Shown here: positions 1 through 7,269 of the stretch, piece by piece
How positions within the stretch are numbered: the first letter of the stretch is position 1
How the letters are laid out: every line of letters begins with the position of its first letter
Assembly: GCA_965365655.1 (NCBI GenBank)
Contig: CBDUCN010000007.1
Coordinates: 1 to 44,913 of the forward strand
Length of the DNA: 44,913 nucleotides
DNA from: JBFHNV01 sp965365655
GTDB taxonomy: Bacteria > Pseudomonadota > Gammaproteobacteria > HK1
Direction: 5' to 3'
The notes under the pieces: generated by a model
The model's database searches: none
What the model was told of the DNA's origin: nothing
What the model saw: the letters and a program-made list of their open reading frames with translations, nothing else
Program-made: the position numbers and the translations under genes

Positions 1-52
1 GTTAAGCATGCCGCCAGCGTTCAATCTGAGCCAGGATCAAACTCTTCAGTTC
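1..52 (-). rRNA. rrs: 16S rRNA, 5' end only (partial)
   Basis: Read on the minus strand, these bases give GAACTGAAGAGTTTGATCC, then CTGGCTCAG and the GAACGCTGGCGG block: the universally conserved 5' end of bacterial 16S rRNA. The gene runs off the left edge, so only about 50 nt are present. The mature 5' end is placed at about 52 by analogy with gammaproteobacterial 16S genes that begin GAACUGAAGAG; it could differ by a few bases. The promoter and leader lie just to the right, and tyrS lies upstream on the same strand. Confidence 0.97.
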
Positions 53-62
53 AAGGCTTGCA

Positions 63-80
63 GACCGGCCGAAGCCGGTC
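63..80 (-). other. Leader RNA hairpin with UUCG tetraloop upstream of 16S
   Basis: On the minus strand GACCGGC-TTCG-GCCGGTC is a perfect 7-bp stem closed by a C(UUCG)G tetraloop, about 10 nt upstream of the mature 16S end. Such very stable hairpins are common in pre-rRNA leaders and are probably involved in folding or processing of the precursor. The structure is read directly; its role is inferred. Confidence 0.7.
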
Positions 81-189
81 AGAGTCTTGGCTCGACGAAA
101 TCACTATGACAGTTGTCATGGTGCTCACGCCGATTGTCTCTTGCGAAACCATCGTGCGACGCGAGCGCCCACACATATTGCCTGACCGT

Positions 190-203
190 ATTTTTAGAGA
201 GCG
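190..203 (-). promoter_or_regulatory. rRNA antitermination boxA-like site
   Basis: The minus strand reads CGCTCTCTAAAAAT and is followed by CAGGCAATATGTGTGGGCGC, which closely resembles the E. coli rrn leader (TGCTCTTTAACAAT, then CAGACAATCTGTGTGGGCAC). In rRNA leaders boxA recruits the NusB/NusE antitermination complex. The position, after the promoter and before 16S, fits. Confidence 0.75.
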
Positions 204-237
204 GAGGCGCCGGGACCGACCCCTCAGAGAGCCCGGC

Positions 238-265
238 ATTATACATAGAGCCGGGGGGTGGTCAA
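238..265 (-). promoter_or_regulatory. rRNA operon promoter (sigma70)
   Basis: On the minus strand TTGACC (260-265) and TATAAT (238-243) are separated by 16 bp. The bases after the -10 form a GC-rich discriminator (GCCGGGCTC), typical of stringently controlled rRNA promoters. Transcription should start near 231, giving a leader of about 180 nt that contains boxA. It is the best sigma70 promoter in the window. The upstream flank is not clearly AT-rich, so no strong UP element is evident. Confidence 0.85.
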
Positions 266-348
266 GCATTCCGACGCCTGTTCTGTGACGGCCGTGCCGG
301 GCGCCGCCGGCCTGCGCCGCAACTGCCTGACCGGACGGGCGTTTCGGC

Positions 349-1566
349 TCAGGCGGCCGTGCTTCCGGCCCCGCCCGTGACACGCACGCGGGCCACCCGG
401 CGCTTCCCGACCTGCACCACCGCGTCGACGCCCGCAGCGAGCACCAGTCCCGGGTCCGAGACCCGTTCACCATCGACGCGCACGGCGCCCTGGCGGACCA
501 GGCGAAGCCCCTCCGAGCTGCTCGGCACCAGGCCGCTGGCCTTGAGCAGGCTCGCGATCGGGACGCCGCCCTCGGGCGCCTCGACGTCCACCGTTTCCAG
601 GTCCTGCGGAATCTCGCCGCGCTGGAAGCGCCGCCTGAAGGCCTCCGCTGCCGAGTCCGCCGCCGCACGGTCGTGGAAACGCGCCACGATCTCGCGCCCG
701 AGCCGCTCCTTGGCGTCGCGCGGATTCGACCGCCCTTGTTCCGCGTCGGCGCGCAGGCGACGCAGCTCGTCGATGGAGGTCTCCAGCGACAGCAGCTCGT
801 AGTAGCGCCACATCAGGTCGTCCGACACCGACATGATCTTGCCGAACATCTCCTGCGGAGCGTCGTTGATGCCGACGTAGTTGCCCAGCGATTTCGACAT
901 CTTCTGCACGCCGTCCAGCCCCTCCAGGATCGGCATCGTGATCACCAGCTGGGGCCGCTGTCCGAAGTGCGCCTGCAGCTGGCGGCCGACGAGCAGGTTG
1001 AACTTCTGGTCGGTGCCGCCGAGCTCGACGTCGGCGCGCATCGCCACCGAGTCGTACCCCTGCACCAGCGGATACAGGAACTCGTGAATCGCGATCGGCT
1101 GGCCCTGCGCGTAGCGCTTGCTGAAGTCGTCGCGCTCTAGCATTCGTGCAACGGTGTGCTGTGCCGCGAGCCCGATCAGGCCGGCCGCATCCATTTCTCC
1201 CCACCACGCCGAGTTGAAGCAGATCTCGGTGCGCTCGGGATCCAGGATCTTGAAGATCTGCTCCTGGTAGGTGCGGGCGTTCTCCGCGATCTCTTCGCGG
1301 GTGAGCGGCTTGCGGGTAACGTTCTTGCCGGTGGGATCACCGATCATCCCGGTGAAGTCCCCGATCAGGAACATCACGTGGTGCCCGAGGTCCTGGAACT
1401 GACGCAGCTTGTTGACGAGCACCGTGTGCCCGAGGTGGAGATCCGGCGCCGTCGGGTCGAACCCCGCCTTCACCCGCAGCGGGCGGTCCTGCGCCAGCCG
1501 CGCGGGAAGCTCGTCCGCAACGAGAATCTCCTCGGCTCCTCGCCGGATGATGTCCAGATCCTGCAT
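349..1566 (-). CDS. tyrS: Tyrosyl-tRNA synthetase (TyrZ-type)
   Basis: A class Ic aminoacyl-tRNA synthetase that charges tRNA-Tyr in the cytoplasm. The 405-residue product has the HIGH-type motif HLGH at residues 44-47, the KMSKS motif at 222-226, and a C-terminal S4-like RNA-binding domain (roughly 345-405). The sequence after HLGH (VLVNKLRQFQDLGH, GDFTGMIGDPTGK) is that of the second bacterial TyrRS subgroup (TyrZ-like), not E. coli TyrS. The ATG at 1566 was chosen over one 16 codons upstream because homologues begin near MQDLDIIRRG and a GAAGG sequence precedes it. It is divergent from the M23 peptidase gene and co-oriented with the rRNA operon downstream. No terminator is obvious between tyrS and the rRNA promoter. 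Confidence 0.96.
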   Translation of the reverse strand: MQDLDIIRRGAEEILVADELPARLAQDRPLRVKAGFDPTAPDLHLGHTVLVNKLRQFQDLGHHVMFLIGDFTGMIGDPTGKNVTRKPLTREEIAENARTYQEQIFKILDPERTEICFNSAWWGEMDAAGLIGLAAQHTVARMLERDDFSKRYAQGQPIAIHEFLYPLVQGYDSVAMRADVELGGTDQKFNLLVGRQLQAHFGQRPQLVITMPILEGLDGVQKMSKSLGNYVGINDAPQEMFGKIMSVSDDLMWRYYELLSLETSIDELRRLRADAEQGRSNPRDAKERLGREIVARFHDRAAADSAAEAFRRRFQRGEIPQDLETVDVEAPEGGVPIASLLKASGLVPSSSEGLRLVRQGAVRVDGERVSDPGLVLAAGVDAVVQVGKRRVARVRVTGGAGSTAA

Positions 1567-1604
1567 CTGCCTTCGGTGACGTGCCGACTCGGAAAAGGGG
1601 CCAG

Positions 1605-1610
1605 AGGTTA
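1605..1610 (-). promoter_or_regulatory. Possible extended -10 for tyrS
   Basis: The minus strand reads TGCTAACCT, an extended -10 (TGnTAACCT), about 40 nt upstream of the tyrS start. No recognisable -35 lies at the right distance, so this is a weak prediction. Confidence 0.3.
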
Positions 1611-1648
1611 GCACGGCGCATCGCGCCGGCCCGCACCCTGGCGGGACA

Positions 1649-1678
1649 TTGACCCGTCCCCCGCCCCTCCGCTATGGT
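1649..1678 (+). promoter_or_regulatory. Promoter for the M23 peptidase-anmK pair
   Basis: TTGACC (1649-1654) and TATGGT (1673-1678) are separated by 18 bp, between the divergent tyrS and peptidase genes. Transcription would start near 1685 and leave about 80 nt of leader before the TTG start. The -35 is good and the -10 is moderate. Confidence 0.5.
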
Positions 1679-1764
1679 GCGCGCCACAACTATAACGAGA
1701 TCAAGCCCCTACGGGCTCCACATAAGAAACTGCTCGACAAGAAGCGGGGACATCCCGAGCAGGT

Positions 1765-3567
1765 TTGGGGGTAACGCTCATCGACAAGCAAGACCGCACG
1801 CGGAGCGCTCGCCGCGCCTGCGTGATCCTGAGTGCGGCCGCGGGCGCGGCGAGCGTCGCCGTGGGCGCGATGGCCCAGGAGCGGATCGTCGTGGATCTGC
1901 CGCTTCCGCCGCCCGCCACGGTCAGCGACTCCGGCGGGGGCGAGCGTGGGGGCACACGCATTCCCGCCATGGCGCGCCTGAACGCGGAGCCGGAACCGGT
2001 TCCGGCCGCGCGGCCGGAGCCCGAGCCGCGTCGCGAAGCCGCTACGGCGCAGCCGGCGAACGAGGACACGCGGGAAGTCCGGGCCGCGGTGCGCCCCGGC
2101 GAGTCTCTCTATGTCCTGTTCCGTCGCCACGCGCTGAGCCAGGCCGATCTCGTCGCGATGCAGCGCGCGGACCGGACGCTGCGCGCTCACCTGCGCCGCC
2201 TGCAGCCGGGCCAGCGGCTGACCGTGACCTCGACCGCCGAGGGCAGCGTGATTCGCCTCGTGCTCTCGCAGAGTGGCCCGCGGGACCTCGTGGTCGAGCG
2301 CGGCGATGAAGGTCGATTCACGTGGCGCCGCATCGCCGATGCGGACGTCGCCGCGCACGAGACGCCGCCGCCCGCTCGCCCGGTTGCCTCGGACGCCGTG
2401 TCGCAGGCGCCCGTGTCGGGCGCCTCCGCCGGCACACCGGAGGCGCAAGCGCCGGCGCCCCGTTCCGGAAGCGTCCGCAGCGTCACCGTGCGCCGCGGCG
2501 ATTCACTGTTCCTCATCTTCCGCCGTCTCGACGTGCCGGCGTCGGACCTCGCACTGCTTCTCGATTCGAACGAGCACGCGGCCACGCTGCGCCGCCTGCA
2601 GCCCGGGCAGACGCTGGAGATCGGCCAGTCGCCGGACGGACACCTCGTCTCACTGAGCGCCGTCCTAGACGAGACTCGCACGCTCCGGGCACGCGAGGCC
2701 GGTGGCCGCTTCGACGTCACGATCGATCACGTCCCGCTCGAACGGCGCGAGCAACACGCGAGCGCCGCGATCGAGAACGCGCTGTTCCTGGCCGGCCAGC
2801 GCGCCGGGCTCTCGGACCGCGTGATCATGCAGCTCGTCGAGATCTTCGGCTGGGACGTGGACTTCGCGCTGGACGTCCGGGCCGGGGATCGTTTCGCCGT
2901 GGTCTACGAGGGGCTGTACAAGGACGGATCGAAGGTGCGCGACGGAGACATCCTGGCCGCGGAGTTCGTCAACCGGGGCCGCACCCTGCGCGCAGTGCGC
3001 TACACGTTCGAGGACGGGCGCAGCGAGTACTTCTCACCGGACGGCCTGAGCATGCGCAAGGCATTCCTGCGCACGCCGGTGAATTTCAGCCGTATCTCGT
3101 CGCGCTTCAGCCGCGGCCGCATGCACCCGGTGCTGCAGCGGATGCGCGCCCACAAGGGAGTCGACTACGCGGCGCCGACGGGCACGCCCGTGAAGGCGGC
3201 CGGCGACGGCCGTGTCGTGTTCGCCGGGCGCAAGGGCGGCTACGGCAAGACGGTGATCCTGCAGCACGGGGGCACCTACACGACTCTGTACGGCCACATG
3301 TCCCGCCTGCACCGACGCAGCCGATCGGGAAACCGCGTGCAGCAGGGTCAGATCATCGGCTACGTGGGCTCGACCGGACTCGCCACCGGCCCCCACCTGC
3401 ACTACGAGTTCCGGGTGCGCGGCGTGCACAAGGATCCGCTTCGAGTGAAGCTGCCCGCGGCGCTGCCGATTGACGAGCGCCTGCGCCCCGAGTTCCTTCG
3501 CGTGAGCGCGCCGCTGGTGGCGACCCTCGACACCCTCTCCCGCACCAGCCTCGCCTCCAGCGACTGA
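1765..3567 (+). CDS. M23 (LytM/MepM-like) peptidoglycan endopeptidase with two OapA/LysM-like modules
   Basis: Predicted murein DD-endopeptidase of the MepM/YebA type, which cuts peptide cross-links in the periplasm to allow wall growth. Of 600 residues, about 14-38 are a hydrophobic, alanine-rich signal or anchor segment, followed by a proline-rich linker. Two related OapA/LysM-like modules follow (about 106-178 and 239-315; each has PGESL or RGDSL and RRLQPGQ). Next come a MepM-type middle domain and the LytM metallopeptidase domain, with zinc ligands H463 and D467 (HxxxD), H511 and the HLH at 544-546. The first in-frame start after a stop is TTG at 1765, with AGCAGG almost touching it. A later start would remove the signal, so TTG is preferred but not certain. 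It is followed 21 bp later by anmK. Confidence 0.9.
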   Translation: MGVTLIDKQDRTRSARRACVILSAAAGAASVAVGAMAQERIVVDLPLPPPATVSDSGGGERGGTRIPAMARLNAEPEPVPAARPEPEPRREAATAQPANEDTREVRAAVRPGESLYVLFRRHALSQADLVAMQRADRTLRAHLRRLQPGQRLTVTSTAEGSVIRLVLSQSGPRDLVVERGDEGRFTWRRIADADVAAHETPPPARPVASDAVSQAPVSGASAGTPEAQAPAPRSGSVRSVTVRRGDSLFLIFRRLDVPASDLALLLDSNEHAATLRRLQPGQTLEIGQSPDGHLVSLSAVLDETRTLRAREAGGRFDVTIDHVPLERREQHASAAIENALFLAGQRAGLSDRVIMQLVEIFGWDVDFALDVRAGDRFAVVYEGLYKDGSKVRDGDILAAEFVNRGRTLRAVRYTFEDGRSEYFSPDGLSMRKAFLRTPVNFSRISSRFSRGRMHPVLQRMRAHKGVDYAAPTGTPVKAAGDGRVVFAGRKGGYGKTVILQHGGTYTTLYGHMSRLHRRSRSGNRVQQGQIIGYVGSTGLATGPHLHYEFRVRGVHKDPLRVKLPAALPIDERLRPEFLRVSAPLVATLDTLSRTSLASSD

Positions 3568-3588
3568 TCCCGGCCGCCGGACGAGCCG

Positions 3589-4695
3589 ATGACGCTCTAC
3601 GTCGGCGTGATGTCCGGCACCAGCATGGACTCGGTGGACGCCGTGCTCGCCGACGTCGGCAAGGACGGCGTGGCCGTACGCGCCTGGCAGGACGCGCCGC
3701 TCGCGGCGCCGCTGCGCCGGCGCCTGGAGGCCGCCCTCGACACCGCGCGCCTCGACGCGCTGGAGTGCTGGCGGCTGGATGCGGAGATGGGCGCCGCGTT
3801 CGCGGACGCCGTCGACGCGCTGCTCGCGACGGCGCAGGTGTCCGCCGGGCAGGTCTGCGCCATCGGCAGCCACGGCCAGACGCTCTACCACGCGCCCGAC
3901 GCGCAGCCGCCGCTCACGGTGCAGGTCGGGGATCCCAACGTCATCGCCCGCCGCACCGGGATCACGGTGGTGGCCGACTTTCGCCGCATGGACGTGGCGG
4001 CGGGCGGCCAGGGCGCGCCGCTCGCGCCGGCGTTTCACGCGTTTGCGTTCTCGGCTGCGCGCGCCGCGAGGGCAGTGCTCAACGTCGGCGGCATCGCGAA
4101 CCTGAGCCTGCTCGCGCCGGGCGGCGCGAGCGTCACCGGCTTCGACACCGGCCCCGGGAACACCCTGATGGACCTGTGGGCGTCGCGCCATGCCGGTGCC
4201 GCGTACGACCGCGACGGGCGCCTCGCGGCATCGGGCCGGATCGTGCAGACGCTGCTCCGGCGCCTGCTCGAGGATCCCTACTTCCAGCGTCTCGCGCCGA
4301 AGAGCACCGGGCGCGAGCACTTCAACGCACGGTGGCTGGACGCGCGACTCTCCGGACACGGCCCGCTCGCCGTCGAGGACGTGCAGCGCACGTTGCTCGA
4401 GCTGACCGTCGAGAGCGTTGCGCGCGCGCTGGAGTCGGGCGAGATCCCGGCAGAGCTTTACGTGTGCGGGGGCGGCGCGCTGAACCCGCTGCTCATGGAG
4501 CGTCTGGGCGAGCGCCTCGCACCGCTGCCGGTGACGAGCACGGACGCGCTGGGCATCCCCGCGAAGACGGTGGAGGGTGCGGCCTTCGCGTGGCTGGCCG
4601 CCTGCCGGCTGGAAGGCCGGGCCGCGGTCCCGGCGGCCGTCACCGGGGCGCGAGAGCCCGTCGTGCTCGGGGGTGTGTACCGGCCGCGCGAATGA
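3589..4695 (+). CDS. anmK: Anhydro-N-acetylmuramic acid kinase
   Basis: AnmK opens the 1,6-anhydro ring of anhydro-MurNAc released by wall turnover and phosphorylates it to MurNAc-6-phosphate in the cytoplasm (peptidoglycan recycling). The 368-residue protein has the family's first nucleotide-binding loop (GVMSGTSMDSVD, residues 6-17), the GSHGQTLYH motif, FDTGPGNTLMD, and the C-terminal GGGALNPLLMERL segment of the sugar-kinase/hsp70 fold. Length is normal. It lies 21 bp behind the M23 endopeptidase gene and is probably co-transcribed with it, so an enzyme that cuts wall and one that recycles wall sugar share an operon. It converges with erpA, with only 25 bp between the stops and no visible terminator hairpin. 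Confidence 0.96.
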   Translation: MTLYVGVMSGTSMDSVDAVLADVGKDGVAVRAWQDAPLAAPLRRRLEAALDTARLDALECWRLDAEMGAAFADAVDALLATAQVSAGQVCAIGSHGQTLYHAPDAQPPLTVQVGDPNVIARRTGITVVADFRRMDVAAGGQGAPLAPAFHAFAFSAARAARAVLNVGGIANLSLLAPGGASVTGFDTGPGNTLMDLWASRHAGAAYDRDGRLAASGRIVQTLLRRLLEDPYFQRLAPKSTGREHFNARWLDARLSGHGPLAVEDVQRTLLELTVESVARALESGEIPAELYVCGGGALNPLLMERLGERLAPLPVTSTDALGIPAKTVEGAAFAWLAACRLEGRAAVPAAVTGAREPVVLGGVYRPRE

Positions 4696-4720
4696 GCGCG
4701 CCCGCGGTCGTCTAAGGGCC

Positions 4721-5071
4721 TCAGACGGAAAACGACGCGCCGCAGCCGCAGGTCGTGGAGGCGTTGGGGTTGGTGACGACGAAGCGCGCGCCCTCCAGGT
4801 CCTCGCGGTAGTCCACCTCCGCGCCCATCAGGTACTGGAAGCTCATCGGGTCCACCGCGACGCGGACGCCGTCACGCTCCACCACCGCATCGTCGCTGGC
4901 GGCCTGCTCCTCGAAGTTGAACCCGTACTGGAACCCCGAGCAGCCGCCGCCCTGGATGTAGACGCGCAGCACGTGGCCGTCCCGTCCCTGCTGATCGAGG
5001 AGCTGGCGGACCTTGCGCGCCGCGCTCTCCGTCAGGGACAGAGCGCCCGGGGGCGTGGTGACATCGTTCAT
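4721..5071 (-). CDS. erpA: Iron-sulfur cluster insertion protein ErpA
   Basis: A-type carrier that hands [4Fe-4S] or [2Fe-2S] clusters to apo-enzymes. The 116-residue product has the three invariant cysteines, C44 (GGGCSGFQYG) and C108/C110 (TTCGCGASFSV). The ATG at 5071 gives the usual family length and N-terminus (MNDV...LSLTESAARKV); the reading frame stays open further upstream, but that extension lies in repeat DNA. ErpA is preferred over IscA/SufA because of its position next to anmK and outside any isc/suf operon. The bactofilin and DUF6776 genes are upstream on the same strand but separated by a 295-bp gap containing a structured repeat, so erpA may have its own promoter. Confidence 0.94.
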   Translation of the reverse strand: MNDVTTPPGALSLTESAARKVRQLLDQQGRDGHVLRVYIQGGGCSGFQYGFNFEEQAASDDAVVERDGVRVAVDPMSFQYLMGAEVDYREDLEGARFVVTNPNASTTCGCGASFSV

Positions 5072-5106
5072 GGCCGTTGCCCGGTCTTCGTCTCGAACCT
5101 GGACGC

Positions 5107-5112
5107 ATTCTA
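5107..5112 (-). promoter_or_regulatory. Possible erpA -10 element
   Basis: The minus strand reads TAGAAT, matching TATAAT at 5 of 6 positions, 35 nt upstream of the erpA ATG. No -35 is recognisable in the GC-rich DNA 17 bp away, so an activator or extended contacts would be needed. It lies immediately downstream of the repeat at 5133-5311 in the direction of transcription. Confidence 0.35.
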
Positions 5113-5132
5113 ACCGTGCCGGGACCGGCCGG

Positions 5133-5311
5133 CCGCCGCGGACGGGCATTGGTGTTCGGATAGGCCGGTCCGGTGCGGGTCGCGGGGACCGTCGGCCGCA
5201 TGGATGCGGCCGTCGAGCGTACAGGGATGTATTCACAGCGTGTCCCCGCGGCCCGTGCCGGGCCGGCCACCCCCGGGACCCCGCGAACCGATCACGAATG
5301 CGCGGGCGGGC
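5133..5311 (+). repeat. Structured repeat, copy 1 (three-way-junction fold)
   Basis: This ~179-bp block recurs in inverted orientation at 7569-7748, with close to 85-90 % identity by eye. It folds regularly. A perfect 9-bp outer stem (CGCGGGGAC at 5181-5189 with GTCCCCGCG at 5242-5250) encloses a perfect 9-bp hairpin (5193-5212, arms CGGCCGCAT/ATGCGGCCG) and a short hairpin TACA-GGGA-TGTA (5220-5231). A further stem GGCCCG-TGC-CGGGCC follows at 5250-5264. It lies between the bactofilin gene and erpA. It has no credible coding potential. It resembles dispersed structured repeats of GC-rich gammaproteobacteria, but I know no established name or function. With the flanking bases it explains the gene-free stretch 5072-5366. 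Confidence 0.85.
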
Positions 5312-5366
5312 ACGCACTCGGATGCAGCCGCGAGCCGTTCTCCGGCCGCGCGCCACGGCCGGCCCG

Positions 5367-5789
5367 TCAGGGCTCCCCGACCTCCAGGGTCCCGTCGCGC
5401 TCGAGCCGCAGCTTGGGAGCGTCGCTCTCGGAAGCGCGATGGACCAGGCTTCCGTTGACCTCGGCACCCATCGCCATCTCGATCAGCGTGTAGTAGACGT
5501 TGCCCGTGATGCGCGCGTTCGCGGCGAGCTCGATCTGGTCGCGGGCGTACACGTCGCCGATCACGGTGCCGTTCAGCACCACGTTCGGTACCCGCACCTC
5601 ACCCTCGACGGTGCCGAACTCGCTCAGCGTCAGCACCGCGCCGGAATCGTCATCCGCATACACGTTGCCCTTGACGACGCCGTCGACGTGAAGGCCGCCG
5701 GAGAACCTCAGGTCGCCCAGCGTCTCCGTGTGCCGCCCGATCAGCGAGTCGATCTTGGTGGTGCGGAGCTTCTTCTTCGATCCCCACAT
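5367..5789 (-). CDS. Bactofilin family cytoskeletal protein
   Basis: Polymer-forming bactofilin (DUF583), 140 residues. Bactofilins assemble nucleotide-independent filaments on the inner face of the membrane and often recruit wall-modifying enzymes. The short basic N-terminus (MWGSKKK) precedes a right-handed beta-helix core, visible as repeating hydrophobic/glycine periods from residue ~20 to ~115 (LGDLRFSGGLHVDGVVKGNVYA, then GTVEGEV, GTVIGDV, ARITGNV). The tail is charged. The DUF6776 gene lies 47 bp upstream on the same strand and is probably co-transcribed. The M23 peptidase gene nearby is a plausible functional partner by analogy with bactofilin-peptidase pairs elsewhere, but that is inference. 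Confidence 0.9.
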   Translation of the reverse strand: MWGSKKKLRTTKIDSLIGRHTETLGDLRFSGGLHVDGVVKGNVYADDDSGAVLTLSEFGTVEGEVRVPNVVLNGTVIGDVYARDQIELAANARITGNVYYTLIEMAMGAEVNGSLVHRASESDAPKLRLERDGTLEVGEP

Positions 5790-5836
5790 GGGTCGCTTGC
5801 CTCAGAGCTCGTTGTTGATTCGCCCGCCGAGCCCGC

Positions 5837-6559
5837 TCAGCTCTTCGCGGATACCTGCGGGTTCGGCCACTCGTAGGTCTGCCGCAGCGAACGTCCGTCG
5901 TCCTCCGTGGCCTGCACCTGGACGACGACTCGCCGGGGCCTGAAACCGTCGGGCAGCCGCAGCCGCCCCTCGATACGCTGGAAATGCCGGAAGCTGAAGC
6001 TCAGCGGCGCCGCGGGCAACGGGGAGAGTTCCTCGAGGTCGAGGCGCAGCGGCTCGCCCCCCTTGTCGCCATCCACCGCCAGGGTGACGGCGCCGGACGC
6101 AACGTTATCACTCCGCATGCCGCGGGTTAACACCAGCCGGAACACGTAATCCCTGTCCCGTCCGTCGCGCTCCACCAGGAAACGCTGGATACGCACGTTG
6201 CCGCTCGCGCTGCCGTCGGCAACGATGCCGCGGTAGAAGGCAAGCTCCTCCTCGAGGCGCAGGATCTCCTCCTGCAGGGCCCGCAACTCGTCGCCCACAC
6301 GGCGGTAGGCGCTCTCCTCCACCTGCCGCTCGCGTTCCAGGATCGCGACGCGTCGCGCCAGCGATTCACGCTCCCGCGACAGCGAGTCGCGCGCGGCCAG
6401 GAGTTGATCGCGTTCCTGACGCAGTTCCTTCGCGCCCGCCTCCGCGCGCACCCTCTCAGTGTCCAGGAACCACCAGGATCCCGCGCCCACGAGCCCGCCG
6501 ATGGCAATCACCGTGATCGTGGTGAGCAAAGGACGCCGCCGGCGCACCACCAGGGTCAC
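5837..6559 (-). CDS. DUF6776 family membrane-anchored coiled-coil protein
   Basis: A 240-residue protein of unknown function. After a basic N-terminus (VVRRRRP), residues ~11-31 form one transmembrane helix. Residues ~38-110 are a long charged coiled coil rich in E, R and L, and the remaining ~130 residues form a beta-rich domain, predicted periplasmic. This matches the family called DUF6776, which I recall in Pseudomonas beside a bactofilin gene. The start is GTG at 6559, with GGAGG at 6570-6574 ten bases upstream, which supports it. It is first in a likely two-gene unit with the bactofilin gene and divergent from hemJ. A membrane-linked partner of the bactofilin filament is a reasonable but untested idea. 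Confidence 0.8.
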   Translation of the reverse strand: MTLVVRRRRPLLTTITVIAIGGLVGAGSWWFLDTERVRAEAGAKELRQERDQLLAARDSLSRERESLARRVAILERERQVEESAYRRVGDELRALQEEILRLEEELAFYRGIVADGSASGNVRIQRFLVERDGRDRDYVFRLVLTRGMRSDNVASGAVTLAVDGDKGGEPLRLDLEELSPLPAAPLSFSFRHFQRIEGRLRLPDGFRPRRVVVQVQATEDDGRSLRQTYEWPNPQVSAKS

Positions 6560-6712
6560 GGTGAAGAGGCCTCCGCCAGCATGGCGTCGGCGTGCGCCCT
6601 CACCTGCATCGGATGCGCCGCATTCATGGCGGCGGATCGTAACAGACCGCCCGCCGCGTCCCGTCGGACCCTACCGGGCGGATTGGCGTCCCGTGGGCCG
6701 GCACGGATGCGC

Positions 6713-6718
6713 TACCAT
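6713..6718 (+). promoter_or_regulatory. Possible hemJ -10 element
   Basis: TACCAT in the context GCTACCATCC, about 84 nt upstream of hemJ. No -35 is correctly spaced. It is one of several similar -10-like hexamers ahead of plus-strand genes here. The rest of the 242-bp divergent gap (6560-6801) shows nothing else recognisable. Confidence 0.3.
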
Positions 6719-6801
6719 CCCGCGCTGCGGCGAGACCACGGCAGCCGTCCGGGCGCTGGGTCGGTACTCTGGCGCAGTCATCGTCCGGGAATTCCACGAG
6801 C

Positions 6802-7233
6802 ATGCTCTGGATCAAGTCCTTTCACATCATCTTCGTCGTGGCATGGTTCGCCGGGCTGTTCTACCTGCCGAGGCTGTTCGTCTATCACACCCGGGTCGGC
6901 GCAGACGAGGAGCGCGCCGACGAGCGGTTCAAGCTGATGGAACGCAAGCTGTTCGGCATCATGACCGTAGGCGGCGTGGGCGCTGCCGGATTCGGCTTCT
7001 GGCTGCTCTGGGGATTCGGCGCCGACTACTTCGGCGCCGGCTGGTGGATGCACGCAAAGCTCACGCTGGTCGCGCTGCTCGTCGTGTTCCATGCGTGGTG
7101 CTGGGCGCTGATGCGCGACTTCCGCAACGGGCGCAACCGCCATGGCGAACGCTTCTACCGCATCATCAACGAGATCCCCGCCCTCGTCCTCATCGGGGTC
7201 GTGCTGCTGGTCGAGGTAGGGCCGACGCTGTGA
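6802..7233 (+). CDS. hemJ: HemJ-type protoporphyrinogen oxidase (CopD-like membrane protein)
   Basis: HemJ oxidises protoporphyrinogen IX to protoporphyrin IX, the next-to-last step of haem synthesis, in the inner membrane. The 143-residue protein starts MLWIKSFHII, with the family's conserved histidine at residue 8 and the sequence FAGLFYLPRLFVYH. Four hydrophobic helices are visible (about 4-22, 52-70, 79-98, 124-142). Length is normal for HemJ. The family overlaps with CopD-like annotations, but the N-terminal signature points to HemJ. It stands alone, 36 bp before the convergent rubredoxin gene. The oxidase HemG/HemY choice cannot be judged from this window. Confidence 0.88.
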   Translation: MLWIKSFHIIFVVAWFAGLFYLPRLFVYHTRVGADEERADERFKLMERKLFGIMTVGGVGAAGFGFWLLWGFGADYFGAGWWMHAKLTLVALLVVFHAWCWALMRDFRNGRNRHGERFYRIINEIPALVLIGVVLLVEVGPTL

Positions 7234-7269
7234 CTCCCCTGCCGGCACGCCACCCGGCGTGGACGCGCC

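Noticed and set aside
5173..5493. Small open frames through repeat copy 1 (and the like through copy 2) with similar peptides
   Set aside because: The similarity comes from the DNA repeat. The frames differ in context, run into neighbouring genes and lack ribosome binding sites.
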